A stretch of 64,000 nt of DNA from Liquorilactobacillus mali (GTDB taxonomy: Bacteria > Bacillota > Bacilli > Lactobacillales > Lactobacillaceae), in assembly GCF_001437155.1 (NCBI RefSeq), contig NZ_JQAR01000003.1, forward strand, positions 62,001-126,000. The letters are read 5' to 3'. The translations under genes were made by a program, and so were the position numbers. A model generated the notes under the pieces. The model was not told where the DNA came from and ran no database searches. It worked only from the letters and a program-made list of their open reading frames with translations. Positions 1-9,397 of this stretch are shown one piece after another (within the stretch, counting starts at the first letter, position 1; each line of letters starts with the position of its first letter).

Positions 1-2354
1 AAAGGATTATATAGATGATGTTCACCATCAATACGATACTTGAAACTGCCACCTGATGGTAAATCCTCAACCGCTCTTGTGTTAAATGCCTTGCGATATC
101 TCACAAGATATTCTTCTTCAATTTGGTTTAGGGTCAAACCACCAATACGACTTTCGGTCCCAGTAAAGTACTTATCGACTACCTTCTCTGACAGACCAAC
201 AGCCTCAAATAATTGAGCACCTTGATAACCGATAATGGTGGAAATTCCCATTCTACTCATAACCTTAACAATCCCTTTTTCAGCCGCTTTTCGATAATTT
301 TCAAGCTTATCTCCTAGATTGTAAGAAAGTAATGTTGCATATGCACCATATGGGTGAATTGCTGATGCGCCGTATCCAAGTAATGTTGCAAAATGATGAA
401 TCTCGCAGGCCTCACCCGTATCAACAATAATTGATGCTAATTCTCTTTTCCCTTTACGTACCAAGTAATTATTCAAGCCTGAAACTGCCAATAACACGGG
501 AATGATCAATTGTTCTCTTGTAGCGCCTCGGTCACTCAGAATTAACAGGTTTGCACCTTGCTCAATTTGCAATTCAGCTTCCTTGAACATGTTGTCCAAT
601 GCTTGTTCCAAACGATTCGGACGTGGTGCAGTATCATAGCAAATTGATATAATTGCGGCCTTAAATCCATTTTTTCCGTTCAGATGTCTTAATTTCTCAT
701 ATGATTTTAAGTCCAAAATTGGTGAATCAAGCTTAATCTTTTTCGCATTCAAAGGAACATCCTTTGTAATATCTCCGTCTGCGCCAAGAAACATCTCAGT
801 TCCAATAACCAGCTTCTCTCTGATTGCATCGATAGGTGGATTTGTGACCTGCGCAAATTGCTGTTTAAAGTAGGTAAATAGCGATTGTGGTTTCTTGCTT
901 AACACCGCCAGTGGAGAATCATATCCCATTGAAATAACCGGTTCCTCACCTTTTTGAGCCATTGGAATCAGTGCATCGCGAATGACATCTTCTGTGTATC
1001 CATGACGTCTCCATAAAGTCCGCAGTGCGCTTTCTGAAATGTTTTCATCAACATCTGCTTCTGACAAATCATCAAGTGTTAGTTGCTCATCTTTAAGCCA
1101 TTTAGCATATGGTTGACTGCTCGAATATTTTTCTTTGATTTCAGCAGTCTTGTAGAACTTGCCCAGACTAGTATCTACAAGAATCATATCAGCCGGTCCT
1201 AGAATTCCTTTTTCAATAATATCCTCGGGAGCAACATCGTAGACACCAGATTCGGAAGCAACTACTAAAAAATTACCCTTTACAAGATTATATCTTGATG
1301 GTCGTAGTCCATTTCTATCTAATGCTGCGCCAACCTGAACACCATCCGTGAAGCAAAGAGCTGCGGGACCATCCCATGGTGCAACAAATCCTGCATTGTA
1401 TTCATCAAATGCCGCCTGCTTTGCGGACACATGGGCATCTTTACCCCAAGCCTCTGGAACCATCATCAACAGAATCTGAGGAATGTCTCTACCATTTCGA
1501 TATAGATATTCCATACAATTTTCCAATTTAGCCGAATCAGAATCTTCATCATTATATATTTCTATATTATGACTTACCATCCAATTTTCCGCTCTCTTCA
1601 AAGTGTTAATCTCACCATTATGAGCAATAAATCTAAATGGTTGCGCACGTTCCCAACTAGGGAAGGTATTGGTGGAAAAACGCGAATGAATCAATGCAAT
1701 TGCAGATTCCATAGATTCATCATGCAAGTCTGGGAAGAATTCTCCTACTTGATATGCATGCAGCATTCCTTTATAACAGATTGTCTTACTTGATAGACTA
1801 ACGATTGCAAATTCTTCGGCAGAAAAAGTCTTTTCCAGATGTCTACGCAAACGGTAAAGGGAGTCCTCATACTCTCTTCCTGGAGCTATATCAAACGGTT
1901 TCCCAATAATTAACTGTACAAAGCCCGGCATTGTTTTCTGAGCTGTTGGTCCACAACTTTCATATACATATGGAACGTCTCTTGCCCCAATAACACGAAA
2001 CCCAGCACTATTGACTTCATCCTCAATAGATGAAAGCATTGCTTCTTTTTCATTTTGCTTTTGAGGTAGGAAAAACATCCCAACAGCATATTCCCCAAAA
2101 GCCGGTAGGTTTATCTTTTGCTCACTAGCATATGTTCTAAAGAAATTATCAGGCATCGCAAATAGTATACCTGCTCCATCACCTGTATCCGGTTCAGAGC
2201 CCGTACCACCACGATGATTCATTCTCCTCAACATAATAAGAGCACGCTCAATTAATTCATGACTTGCTTTCCCATCAATCTGGGTAATAAACCCCATCCC
2301 ACAAGCATCATGCTCAAAGGATGGACTATACATCGTATTATTGAAATTCTCCAT
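1..2354 (-). CDS. gltB: Glutamate synthase (NADPH) large subunit, N-terminal part, cut by the window edge
   Basis: The large subunit of glutamate synthase converts glutamine and 2-oxoglutarate to two glutamates. About 784 codons are present and the frame runs off the left edge. The start is the ATG ending at 2354, with a GGTGGGA ribosome site just upstream. Residues 14-22 read EHDACGMGF, so Cys18 is the expected class II glutaminase nucleophile after removal of a short propeptide. RRMNHRGGTGSEPDTGDGAG follows, then the amidotransferase domain (about 18-430), the central domain and the beginning of the FMN-binding synthase domain. The small subunit gltD is not upstream; it may lie beyond the left edge. 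No frameshift was seen. Confidence 0.95.
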   Translation of the reverse strand, partial: MENFNNTMYSPSFEHDACGMGFITQIDGKASHELIERALIMLRRMNHRGGTGSEPDTGDGAGILFAMPDNFFRTYASEQKINLPAFGEYAVGMFFLPQKQNEKEAMLSSIEDEVNSAGFRVIGARDVPYVYESCGPTAQKTMPGFVQLIIGKPFDIAPGREYEDSLYRLRRHLEKTFSAEEFAIVSLSSKTICYKGMLHAYQVGEFFPDLHDESMESAIALIHSRFSTNTFPSWERAQPFRFIAHNGEINTLKRAENWMVSHNIEIYNDEDSDSAKLENCMEYLYRNGRDIPQILLMMVPEAWGKDAHVSAKQAAFDEYNAGFVAPWDGPAALCFTDGVQVGAALDRNGLRPSRYNLVKGNFLVVASESGVYDVAPEDIIEKGILGPADMILVDTSLGKFYKTAEIKEKYSSSQPYAKWLKDEQLTLDDLSEADVDENISESALRTLWRRHGYTEDVIRDALIPMAQKGEEPVISMGYDSPLAVLSKKPQSLFTYFKQQFAQVTNPPIDAIREKLVIGTEMFLGADGDITKDVPLNAKKIKLDSPILDLKSYEKLRHLNGKNGFKAAIISICYDTAPRPNRLEQALDNMFKEAELQIEQGANLLILSDRGATREQLIIPVLLAVSGLNNYLVRKGKRELASIIVDTGEACEIHHFATLLGYGASAIHPYGAYATLLSYNLGDKLENYRKAAEKGIVKVMSRMGISTIIGYQGAQLFEAVGLSEKVVDKYFTGTESRIGGLTLNQIEEEYLVRYRKAFNTRAVEDLPSGGSFKYRIDGEHHLYNP

Positions 2355-2880
2355 CTCTGTTCCCACCTTGCTAACAATCTGACTTCAATAAAATAAAATC
2401 TCGATTAAACACTCTAATGTTCTTTTAATTCTAGTTATAAAATAAAAAAAACACAAGACTAATAACTCTATTGTTTGGAATCAAAAGAAATCTAACATCA
2501 AATGTTAATTATTATTAGCCTAATTTATCATTTGTACTCACACCGTACTCCTGTAATTCCAGAAATGCGAATAATCATTCGTATACTGATTTTTTATTCG
2601 CTGATTTCCCGTAATTGCGAGGCAAAATATTAATATAATTAACTTTTAGACTCAATTCAAACTGTATTGGTTAGTTTAGGTCAAAAATAAAGACTGGGTT
2701 AAAAGCCATCTCTTAACCCAGTCCTAAAATCTGTCTATAAGCCAGAAAGCCTCTATCTAATTTCGAATTACTTCTAGCAAGATAAACACCACTTGCACGT
2801 AATCTCAAGTTAATACTTAAGTCTTTCCCAACTCACTCTACGGATAATTCTCTTATTTAATTTCAAATTATAATTTCCGT
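2355..2880. other. Intergenic region upstream of gltB
   Basis: About 525 bp between gltB (leftward) and the nup operon end. It holds a 15-bp palindrome TAACATCAAATGTTA at 2493-2507, which could be a regulator site for gltB since it lies about 140 bp upstream of its start, and the terminator at 2691-2724. The spacing does not fit the TnrA/GlnR consensus. No convincing gene was found. Confidence 0.4.
2691..2724 (-). terminator. Intrinsic terminator downstream of the nup operon
   Basis: Perfect 11-bp arms GACTGGGTTAA (2692-2702) and TTAACCCAGTC (2713-2723). Read leftward the stem is followed by a CTTTATTTTTG tail, which suits termination of the leftward nup operon. The ACTGGGT core and the flanking GGTCAAAAAT resemble the hairpin family described in the findings. 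Confidence 0.75.
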
Positions 2881-3840
2881 TTATTTTCCCTTGATATAAT
2901 TCTGACCATCTGCTGCTGGTGCAACAGCCTTACCCAAGAAGATTACCAAGACAATAATTGTTATCGCATAAGGTGCAATTTGGAACCAAACTGAATTAAC
3001 ATGCGATAGCACAGGAATATAAGCTCCTATGATTGGCAGGCTTTGGGCTAAACCGAAGAACAACGCTGCTCCCGTCGCACCTAAAGGATTCCATTTACCA
3101 AAAATCATAGCTGCTAGTGACATAAATCCTTGTCCTGAAATAGTACTTGCTGAGAAGTTCAATGTAATTGATTGTGCCATTACGGCACCACCAATCCCAC
3201 CAAAGAATCCTGAAATCAAAACACCCATGTATTTGTATTTAACTACATTAATTCCTAATGTATCAGCTGCTGCTGGATTTTCACCCACAGATCTCATCCT
3301 TAATCCAATACTTGTACGGAAGAAGAAATACCAACACAAAATACCGACAATAATTGCGATAAAAGCCACAAGTGAAGTATTCGTAAATAAAACTTTCCCA
3401 ATAAATGGAATTTTAGACAAAATTGGAAAGGTAAAGTCACCCATACTCTGGTTAATAACTGGTGTTTGTCCTTTGCCTTCATATATAACTCTTGTAAGAA
3501 ATACTGCCAATGCTGGTGCCATAAGATTCAAAACTGTCCCACTAATAATGTGGTCAGCTCTGAAAGTAACGGTCGCAACAGCGTGTAATACTGAAAAGAT
3601 CAATCCGAATAAGGCACCGATAAATAGTGATATCCATGGGGTAAGACTCCCAAAGGTGCTTGCAAAAGTCAGGTTGAATACTGTACTTCCAAACGCTCCA
3701 ATAATCATCATACCTTCAAGTCCGACGTTAACGACACCACTTCTTTCAGAGAAGGTTCCACCTAAGGCAGTAAAGATAAGTGGTGCAGCATACACAAAGG
3801 TAGTCGAAAAGACCGTCATTAATATAGTTGTTAAACTCAT
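2881..3840 (-). CDS. nupQ: Nucleoside ABC transporter permease (NupQ/YufQ type)
   Basis: Inner-membrane subunit of the BmpA-type nucleoside (guanosine/purine nucleoside) importer. The 319-residue protein is almost entirely hydrophobic, with about 8-9 membrane segments. It carries the family signature for branched-chain/ribose-like permeases: ALGGTFSERSGVVNVGLEGMM near residues 25-45 and RSVGENPAAADTLGINV near 182-198. Its start overlaps the stop of the upstream permease by 4 bp (ATGA), so the two are probably translationally coupled. It is the last gene of a four-gene leftward operon with bmpA, nupO and nupP. Assignment to nucleosides rests on the operon: lipoprotein type plus the adjacent nucleoside hydrolase. 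Confidence 0.93.
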   Translation of the reverse strand: MSLTTILMTVFSTTFVYAAPLIFTALGGTFSERSGVVNVGLEGMMIIGAFGSTVFNLTFASTFGSLTPWISLFIGALFGLIFSVLHAVATVTFRADHIISGTVLNLMAPALAVFLTRVIYEGKGQTPVINQSMGDFTFPILSKIPFIGKVLFTNTSLVAFIAIIVGILCWYFFFRTSIGLRMRSVGENPAAADTLGINVVKYKYMGVLISGFFGGIGGAVMAQSITLNFSASTISGQGFMSLAAMIFGKWNPLGATGAALFFGLAQSLPIIGAYIPVLSHVNSVWFQIAPYAITIIVLVIFLGKAVAPAADGQNYIKGK

Positions 3841-4919
3841 TTTTCAGCACCGCCCTTCTCTACCTTATTCTTACGGTTAAACCATCCTTTTTTGGCCATA
3901 AGTTCAAATGCATACTTGATACCAACAAAGAAAATGATTGAAGCAATAACTATATCAACAATTTCACTTGGAGTATTAGAGTATACCGAAATACTCAATC
4001 CACCTATTTGTAACGCTGAGAAAAGCAACGCGGCAAAAACAATTCCAATCGGATTTTCGGCTGCCAATAGTGCTACCGCCATGCCATTAAAACCAACATT
4101 AGGTAAATTATTAGAAACTGAGATATTTTCAAAATTGCCGAGTCCATCAATTGCACCGCCAAGTCCGGCCAACAAACCAGAAATCAACATTGCGATGATT
4201 ATTGTTCTCTTCACATTGACACCTGCATATTGCGAAGCAGATTCGTTTAGACCAACTGCTTGAATTTCAAACCCAGATTTAGTTTTATTGAAGTAAAACC
4301 AAACCAAAGCAACAACTGCTAACGCAATAAAGAAACCCCAGTTAAACGTTGAATTATCAGTGATATGCTGCAGAAAAGGCGTATTCAAGTTTGCTTTAGA
4401 AGTAATGTTAGGTGAAGAATCACTACCCTTGCTGGCAAGCCAGCCCTTCACTGCAAAATTAACGATGTACAAAATAATGTAATTCAGCATGATTGTGGTA
4501 ATAACTTCACTAGTTCCAAAGTATGCCCGTAAAATACCGGCTATCATAGACCACAAGCCACCAGCCAACGCTCCACACAATAGTGCGCCAATTATCAGAA
4601 TAATTGCAGGCAAATGTGAAAATTTCAATGTAAAAACAATTGCCCCAAACCAGCCAATCAAATACTGGCCGGGTCCACCAATATTGAAAAACCCAGCTTT
4701 ACTTGCTACCGCAAATCCCAAAGCAGTTAAAATTAAGGAAATCATGTTTCGTAGAGTTTCTCCTATTGAATAAACACCACCAAGTGATCCAACCAATAGA
4801 TTTTGGTAATTCTGAATCGGATCATATCCAAATATTAGCATCAAAATTGCACCAACTATAAAACCGGCCAAAACTGAAACTAAAGGTATAGCTAACCCTT
4901 TAAGTGATTTAGTATTCAC
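3837..4919 (-). CDS. nupP: Nucleoside ABC transporter permease (NupP/YufP type)
   Basis: Second permease of the importer, 360 residues with about 9-10 membrane segments. Recognisable motifs are ASKAGFFNIGGPGQYLIG (about residues 72-89) and QAVGLNESASQYAGVNVKRT (about 220-240), the equivalents of the RSVGEN loop in its partner. The C-terminus ends in a short basic tail. The gene starts 14 bp after the ATPase gene and overlaps the next permease by 4 bp, so the operon is tight. Paired non-identical permeases are normal for this subfamily. Confidence 0.93.
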   Translation of the reverse strand: MNTKSLKGLAIPLVSVLAGFIVGAILMLIFGYDPIQNYQNLLVGSLGGVYSIGETLRNMISLILTALGFAVASKAGFFNIGGPGQYLIGWFGAIVFTLKFSHLPAIILIIGALLCGALAGGLWSMIAGILRAYFGTSEVITTIMLNYIILYIVNFAVKGWLASKGSDSSPNITSKANLNTPFLQHITDNSTFNWGFFIALAVVALVWFYFNKTKSGFEIQAVGLNESASQYAGVNVKRTIIIAMLISGLLAGLGGAIDGLGNFENISVSNNLPNVGFNGMAVALLAAENPIGIVFAALLFSALQIGGLSISVYSNTPSEIVDIVIASIIFFVGIKYAFELMAKKGWFNRKNKVEKGGAEK

Positions 4920-4933
4920 TGTATGTTCCTCCC

Positions 4934-6457
4934 CTATCCTTCTTGTCCAATCGGTGTTTTTCCAGCCATCATTAATCCGAGTTCTTCACTAGATGTATGT
5001 CTGGGATCAATCTCACCAACAATTTGACCTTCATGCATTACCACAATTCTATCAGAAAGTTTCAAGATTTCATCGAGTTCAAAACTGATTAAAAGGACCC
5101 CGCGCCCAGTGTTTCTTTGCTCAATGATTTTTTCATGTATATACTCAATAGCGCCAATATCAACACCACGAGTTGGATTAGCCGCAATTAAAAGATCTGG
5201 ACTAGCAGAAATTTCCCTTGCAACAATCACTTTTTGTTGATTTCCACCAGAAAGATCTCCTGCAAGTTCTTTTTCACTTTGTGAACGAATATCAAAAGAT
5301 TTAATAAGCTGTTTACCCAACTCGTTAATTTTCTTATAATTCAGCAGGCCATGCCTACTGGCAGGCTTTTTATAATAGCTTTTCAAAACGAGATTTTCAG
5401 CAATTGTAAAAGGCAGTATTAATCCCACATTTTGCCGATCTTCTGGAATACAGCCCACACCAGCTTCTGATATTCTGCGGGCGCTCAGATTCTGCAGTGG
5501 TTTACCTTTTAACTCTATAGATCCTTTTTTAATTTTACGTAGCCCGGTAATCGCTTCGATTAATTCACTTTGGCCATTTCCATCGACCCCAGCTACACCA
5601 ACAATTTCTCCACTATGAACATTTAAATCCAAGTCTTTGACTTTAAGCAATCCATGAGCTTCAACATTCAAACCATTAACTGACAAGATAGTCTTTGACT
5701 TGTCAGTCTCCTTTTTTTCTACTGCGAAGTTAACCTTGCGGCCAACCATCATTTCAGCAAGAACTTCTTCTTTTGTCTCTGCAACCTGAACTGTTTCAAT
5801 AACCTTCCCCATTCTAATCACTACACAACGATCAGCAACTTCTTTAATTTCTTTGAGCTTATGCGTAATGAAAATCACTGAGTTGCCTTCTTCTGCAAGG
5901 GCACGCAAAATTTTAATTAACTGCTCGATTTCTTGAGGAGTTAACGCTGCTGTCGGTTCATCAAAAATAAAAACATTTGCTTTTCTATACAATGCCTTCA
6001 TAATCTCAACTCTTTGCTGCATTCCGACCGTAATATCACGAACTTTTGCATTTACATCAATATCCAAATGATATTTCTTTGCCAGTTTTTCAATATCACT
6101 TGCTGCTTTTTTATAATCTATCCTTGTTGCTTTTGTTGGTTCATCGCCAAGTATAATATTTTCAAGCACCGAAAAAGCAGGAATTAACATAAAATGCTGG
6201 TGGACCATCCCTATCCCCAACTTTTTAGCATCTCTTGGATTCTCCATCTTGACGACTTTGCCATTAATTAATATCTCACCATCAGTTGGTTCTAATAAAC
6301 CTGAAAGCATCCCCATTAAAGTTGACTTGCCCGCACCATTTTCACCTAAAAGTGCTAAAATTTCACCTTTTCTTAATTGTAATGAGATATCATTATTTGC
6401 TTTGTAGCTACCAAATTGTTTCGTAATGTGTCTCATTTCAACGACATAATCTTCCAT
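4934..6457 (-). CDS. nupO: Nucleoside ABC transporter ATP-binding protein (double ATPase, NupO type)
   Basis: Energy-coupling subunit of the importer, 507 residues with two fused ABC domains. The N-terminal half has Walker A GENGAGKST (38-46), signature VGMQQR and Walker B VFIFDEPTAAL. The C-terminal half has a degenerate P-loop (GVDGNGQSEL) and a canonical signature LSGGNQQK. This asymmetry is typical of the sugar/nucleoside (RbsA-like) double ATPases. An AAGGAGG ribosome site lies 5 nt before the ATG. It is separated from the upstream lipoprotein gene by about 145 bp that contain a partial terminator. Confidence 0.94.
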   Translation of the reverse strand: MEDYVVEMRHITKQFGSYKANNDISLQLRKGEILALLGENGAGKSTLMGMLSGLLEPTDGEILINGKVVKMENPRDAKKLGIGMVHQHFMLIPAFSVLENIILGDEPTKATRIDYKKAASDIEKLAKKYHLDIDVNAKVRDITVGMQQRVEIMKALYRKANVFIFDEPTAALTPQEIEQLIKILRALAEEGNSVIFITHKLKEIKEVADRCVVIRMGKVIETVQVAETKEEVLAEMMVGRKVNFAVEKKETDKSKTILSVNGLNVEAHGLLKVKDLDLNVHSGEIVGVAGVDGNGQSELIEAITGLRKIKKGSIELKGKPLQNLSARRISEAGVGCIPEDRQNVGLILPFTIAENLVLKSYYKKPASRHGLLNYKKINELGKQLIKSFDIRSQSEKELAGDLSGGNQQKVIVAREISASPDLLIAANPTRGVDIGAIEYIHEKIIEQRNTGRGVLLISFELDEILKLSDRIVVMHEGQIVGEIDPRHTSSEELGLMMAGKTPIGQEG

Positions 6458-6492
6458 ATGGTCCTCCTTAAAGTTCTCATACCCTATGCACT

Positions 6493-6535
6493 AAAATGGT
6501 GAAGAATTGGTTATTTCCCAATGCTTCACCATTTT
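6493..6535 (-). terminator. Hairpin between bmpA and nupO, probable partial terminator
   Basis: Arms AAAATGGTGAAG (6493-6504) and CTTCACCATTTT (6524-6535) are perfect, with a further CATTGG/CCAAT pairing inside. Leftward transcription gives a short T-rich tail. Located between the binding protein and the ATPase gene, it would let the lipoprotein be made in excess of the transporter, as is usual in such operons (inference). Confidence 0.6.
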
Positions 6536-6603
6536 ATACAAACAATCAATTATTAATTATAATACCAAAATGCATCTGCTAATTACAACCATTCTTTATT
6601 TTG

Positions 6604-7626
6604 TTATTTAGGGCTAACTTTAATTGTCCCATTTTCAATCTTTGTTTGATATGATTGAACAGCTTTCCATGCACTTGCTGACATATTATCGTTTACAAGT
6701 CCAACACCATTACTCTTAAGATCATAAGTTACAGTCTTCCCACCAGGGAACTTGTTCTTCATTGCGTCATTTGAGAGATCCTTAACGGCCGTACCAACCT
6801 TCTTAATAGCAGAAGCTAAAGTAACGTTACCGCCCTTGTATTTACCATCGGCTTTTTGATCTTGATCAACACCGATAACCCATACTTTTTTGCCATTTTT
6901 TGCTGCATTCTTTGCTGCTGTGAAGACACCTGCACCAGTACCACCAGCTGCTTGGTAAACAACATCTTCGTTATTATTATACATAGCAGTTGCCAATGAT
7001 TGACCAACATCAGCTTTTGTGAATGAGCCAGCGTACTTAACATCAATCTTAATGTTAGGATTTACAGCCTTTACACCTTGTTCAAATCCTTTTTCAAATG
7101 TTGTAATAACATCGCTTTGGATTCCGCCAATAAATCCAACCTTATTTGTCTTTGTTGTTTTAGCTGCGGCGACACCTGCAAGGAATGAAGATTGCTCTGT
7201 CTTAAATGTTACAGAAGCTACATTCTTACGGTTGCTTACAACTGAATCAATAATTGCAAAGTTAACATCAGGGTTTGCCTTTGAAGCCTTTGAAATTGCA
7301 TTATCGAGCTTATAGCCAATTCCAAAAATAGTTGCATATTTTGCTTTGATTAACTTATTGATATTTGGTAAGAAATCTGAATCATCAGTAGACTGAGCAT
7401 AATTATACCCATTGATACCCTTTTGGAGATTGTGACTTTTTCCCCAGCTCTCTAGGCCTTCCCATGCTGACTGATTAAATGATTTGTCATCGATTCCGCC
7501 ACCATCAGTTACCAAAGCCGCTGAATGTTTTGTTCCCTTGCTAGATGATGAACTATTTCCACAACCCACAAGAATTGCCCCTGCCATCATTGTCGCTGCT
7601 AATACTGCTAAGACTCTTTTTTTCAC
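6604..7626 (-). CDS. bmpA: BmpA/Med-family nucleoside-binding lipoprotein
   Basis: Extracellular substrate-binding lipoprotein that delivers nucleosides to the NupOPQ transporter. The 340-residue product has a lipoprotein signal peptide with lipobox LVGC (Cys22), then a Ser-rich linker. The BMP domain follows: LVTDGGGIDDKSFNQSAWEG at about 39-58, FGIGYKLDNAI and GFIGGIQSDVITTFEKGFE. Translation starts at GTG 7626, with a GGGGG stretch upstream. It is the first gene of the operon, with a strong promoter at 7668-7696. The family binds purine nucleosides in Borrelia/Treponema and lactic acid bacteria; exact specificity is not readable here. Confidence 0.94.
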   Translation of the reverse strand: MKKRVLAVLAATMMAGAILVGCGNSSSSSKGTKHSAALVTDGGGIDDKSFNQSAWEGLESWGKSHNLQKGINGYNYAQSTDDSDFLPNINKLIKAKYATIFGIGYKLDNAISKASKANPDVNFAIIDSVVSNRKNVASVTFKTEQSSFLAGVAAAKTTKTNKVGFIGGIQSDVITTFEKGFEQGVKAVNPNIKIDVKYAGSFTKADVGQSLATAMYNNNEDVVYQAAGGTGAGVFTAAKNAAKNGKKVWVIGVDQDQKADGKYKGGNVTLASAIKKVGTAVKDLSNDAMKNKFPGGKTVTYDLKSNGVGLVNDNMSASAWKAVQSYQTKIENGTIKVSPK

Positions 7627-7667
7627 TAAAATACAGCCCCCAAAATATAATTTTCTTAATAGTCTAA

Positions 7668-7696
7668 AGTATACACATTAAGTTACGCAGAATCAA
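7668..7696 (-). promoter_or_regulatory. Promoter of the bmpA-nup operon
   Basis: Read leftward: -35 TTGATT (7691-7696), 17-bp spacer, -10 TATACT (7668-7673). It lies about 40 bp before the GTG start. No purine-riboswitch fold was recognised in the short leader. Confidence 0.7.
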
Positions 7697-7857
7697 TATA
7701 TTTTGTGCTTTTTTTTTGGAATTGTTCGCTTTTAACAAAGTATCTTATGACAGAGTATGTTAGCTTATGAATAATTATCTATTTTGACGAACGGTATTAT
7801 GTTCTGTATAATTCGCTTTGCGTTGAATAAAAATATTTTATGGGGGTTTAATAATAT

Positions 7858-8799
7858 ATGTCAGAAAAAGTATACTTTAATCATGATGGGGGCGTTGATG
7901 ATCTAATTTCTTTATTCTTACTTCTACAAATGGATAATACTGAATTAATTGGTGTTGGAGCTGTTGACGCTGATAGTTACGTTGGACCATCTGTTCAAGC
8001 AAGCCGTAAAATCATAGATCGTTTTGGCCATGGTGCTAACTTAGCCGTGGCAACCTCAAATTCTCGTGGTGTTCACCCTTTTCCAAAAGAATGGCGTATT
8101 TCAACATATTCTGAAAATGCACTACCTATCCTCAATGAAAGTGGCAAGATAATAACTCCTGAGGCTGATGAACCTGCCCATTTAGACTTGCTCCACAAAT
8201 TACAAAATTCTTCAGATAAAGTAACTTTGGTCTTTACTGGTCCACTAACAGATTTAGCCCGTGCTTTGGAACTTGACTCAAGTATCACAAAAAAAATCAA
8301 GCGGCTTGTCTGGATGGGTGGAACCTTTTTAGAGAAGGGTAACGTTGAAGAACCCGATTCTGACAATACTCAAGAATGGAATGCTTTTTGGGATCCAGAA
8401 GCTGTTAAAACCGTCTTTGATTCGGACATTTCAATTGATCTAGTTAGTCTTGAAAGTACGAATAATGTTCCATTAACACAAACTGTTCGTTTGCATTGGG
8501 CCGCACAGCGTCGCTATCCTGGTCTCGATTTTATCGGTAACAGTTATGCCTTTGTTCCTGAACTAGGTCTCTTCGAAACTTATTCTACCTATTATCTTTG
8601 GGATGTTCTAACAACTTGTTACTTTTATGATTCAAGTCTTGTTAAAACCAGGGAAATTCACTGCGATGTTAGTACCAAGACCCCAAGCGATGGCCGTACT
8701 TTCTTAACAGAAAATGGTCGCAAGGCAAACCTTGTATATGATGTAGATAACGCGAAGTTCTTTGCCTTGATTGATAAATTAGCAAAAAAAGTTGATTAA
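7858..8799 (+). CDS. Nucleoside hydrolase (inosine/uridine-preferring type)
   Basis: Cytoplasmic N-ribohydrolase that splits nucleosides to base and ribose. The 313-residue protein starts with NHDGGVDD at residues 8-15, the family's calcium-binding motif. Asp10, Asp14 and Asp15 are kept, but the first Asp of the usual DxDPGxDD is Asn8 and Pro11 is Gly. LVFTGPLTDLARAL (about 122-135) and YYLWDVLTT, with Asp249 matching the C-terminal metal ligand, are present. The gene diverges from bmpA-nup, so imported nucleosides would be cleaved here. Ribosome site GGGGG lies before ATG 7858. The motif variant may affect specificity but does not look inactivating. Confidence 0.9.
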   Translation: MSEKVYFNHDGGVDDLISLFLLLQMDNTELIGVGAVDADSYVGPSVQASRKIIDRFGHGANLAVATSNSRGVHPFPKEWRISTYSENALPILNESGKIITPEADEPAHLDLLHKLQNSSDKVTLVFTGPLTDLARALELDSSITKKIKRLVWMGGTFLEKGNVEEPDSDNTQEWNAFWDPEAVKTVFDSDISIDLVSLESTNNVPLTQTVRLHWAAQRRYPGLDFIGNSYAFVPELGLFETYSTYYLWDVLTTCYFYDSSLVKTREIHCDVSTKTPSDGRTFLTENGRKANLVYDVDNAKFFALIDKLAKKVD

Positions 8800-8918
8800 A
8801 AACATTTTAATACCTGTGTTTGTTCTTTTTAAAGTTATTCATTTTGCGGTATAATAAGCTGATATAACTTCAAATAGGAATTTTCTATAAAATTTACTCT
8901 TACCTAAAGGTGAACTAA

Positions 8919-9236
8919 ATGACAAAATCATCTGAGCATAATTTACCAAGCACCATTGAACTAGAACGCAGTGTGCAGCTATTCAAAGCTTTCGGCGATC
9001 AAACACGCTATAAAATTCTTTCACTACTATCCAACAAGAATTTGACGGTTAACGAAATAGCCGATGAAATTGGAATAACACAGTCAGCTATTTCCCATCA
9101 ACTAAAACTCTTGCGGCAGACTGGTTTAGTGAAGGGTATTCGTGATGGTCAGAAAATTAATTATGAATTATCTGATCAGCATATCATTACTATCTTCGAA
9201 CAGGTTAGGGAACATGTACGCGAAGGAAATTTATAG
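8919..9236 (+). CDS. ArsR/SmtB-family transcriptional repressor, possible zinc/cobalt sensor
   Basis: A 105-residue winged-helix dimeric repressor: ALGDxTRY-like FGDQTRYKILSLL (about 25-37), recognition helix NEIADEIGITQSAISHQLKLL (about 45-65). The ELCVCD metal motif is absent. The C-terminal helix reads DQH...REH, keeping three of the four alpha5 ligands of CzrA-type zinc/cobalt sensors (Asp, His, His), with Glu in the fourth position. Metal sensing is therefore plausible but unproven. There is no metal transporter beside it: a strong terminator follows and the next gene is on the other strand, so it is an orphan regulator. Start ATG 8919 follows AGGTGAAC. Confidence 0.85.
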   Translation: MTKSSEHNLPSTIELERSVQLFKAFGDQTRYKILSLLSNKNLTVNEIADEIGITQSAISHQLKLLRQTGLVKGIRDGQKINYELSDQHIITIFEQVREHVREGNL

Positions 9237-9303
9237 TTATCCTAAACAAATATACAAACACAAGAGAATAAGATCATTCTGCTGTTTATGTATAACTTAG
9301 GCA

Positions 9304-9343
9304 GGTGTAAAAAAGGAGGCTTTTACGCCTCCTTTTTTACACC
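9304..9343. terminator. Strong bidirectional terminator
   Basis: Perfect 17-bp arms GGTGTAAAAAAGGAGGC (9304-9320) and its complement (9327-9343) with a 6-nt loop. The A-rich and T-rich stem ends allow termination of the arsR gene from the left and the GNAT gene from the right. Confidence 0.9.
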
Positions 9344-9397
9344 CTCACAAACTAGTTTGTTTTCTGGTAATGAATAATTTATATTGCAAACATGATC

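Noticed and set aside
2493-2507. TAACATCAAATGTTA as a TnrA/GlnR site for gltB
   Set aside because: The consensus TGTNA-N7-TNACA requires the opposite half-site order and another spacing; kept only as an unassigned palindrome.
3029-3880. 283-codon open frame on the + strand opposite nupQ
   Set aside because: It is antisense to a clear permease with conserved motifs, has no ribosome site and its residue mix is that of a mirrored membrane protein.
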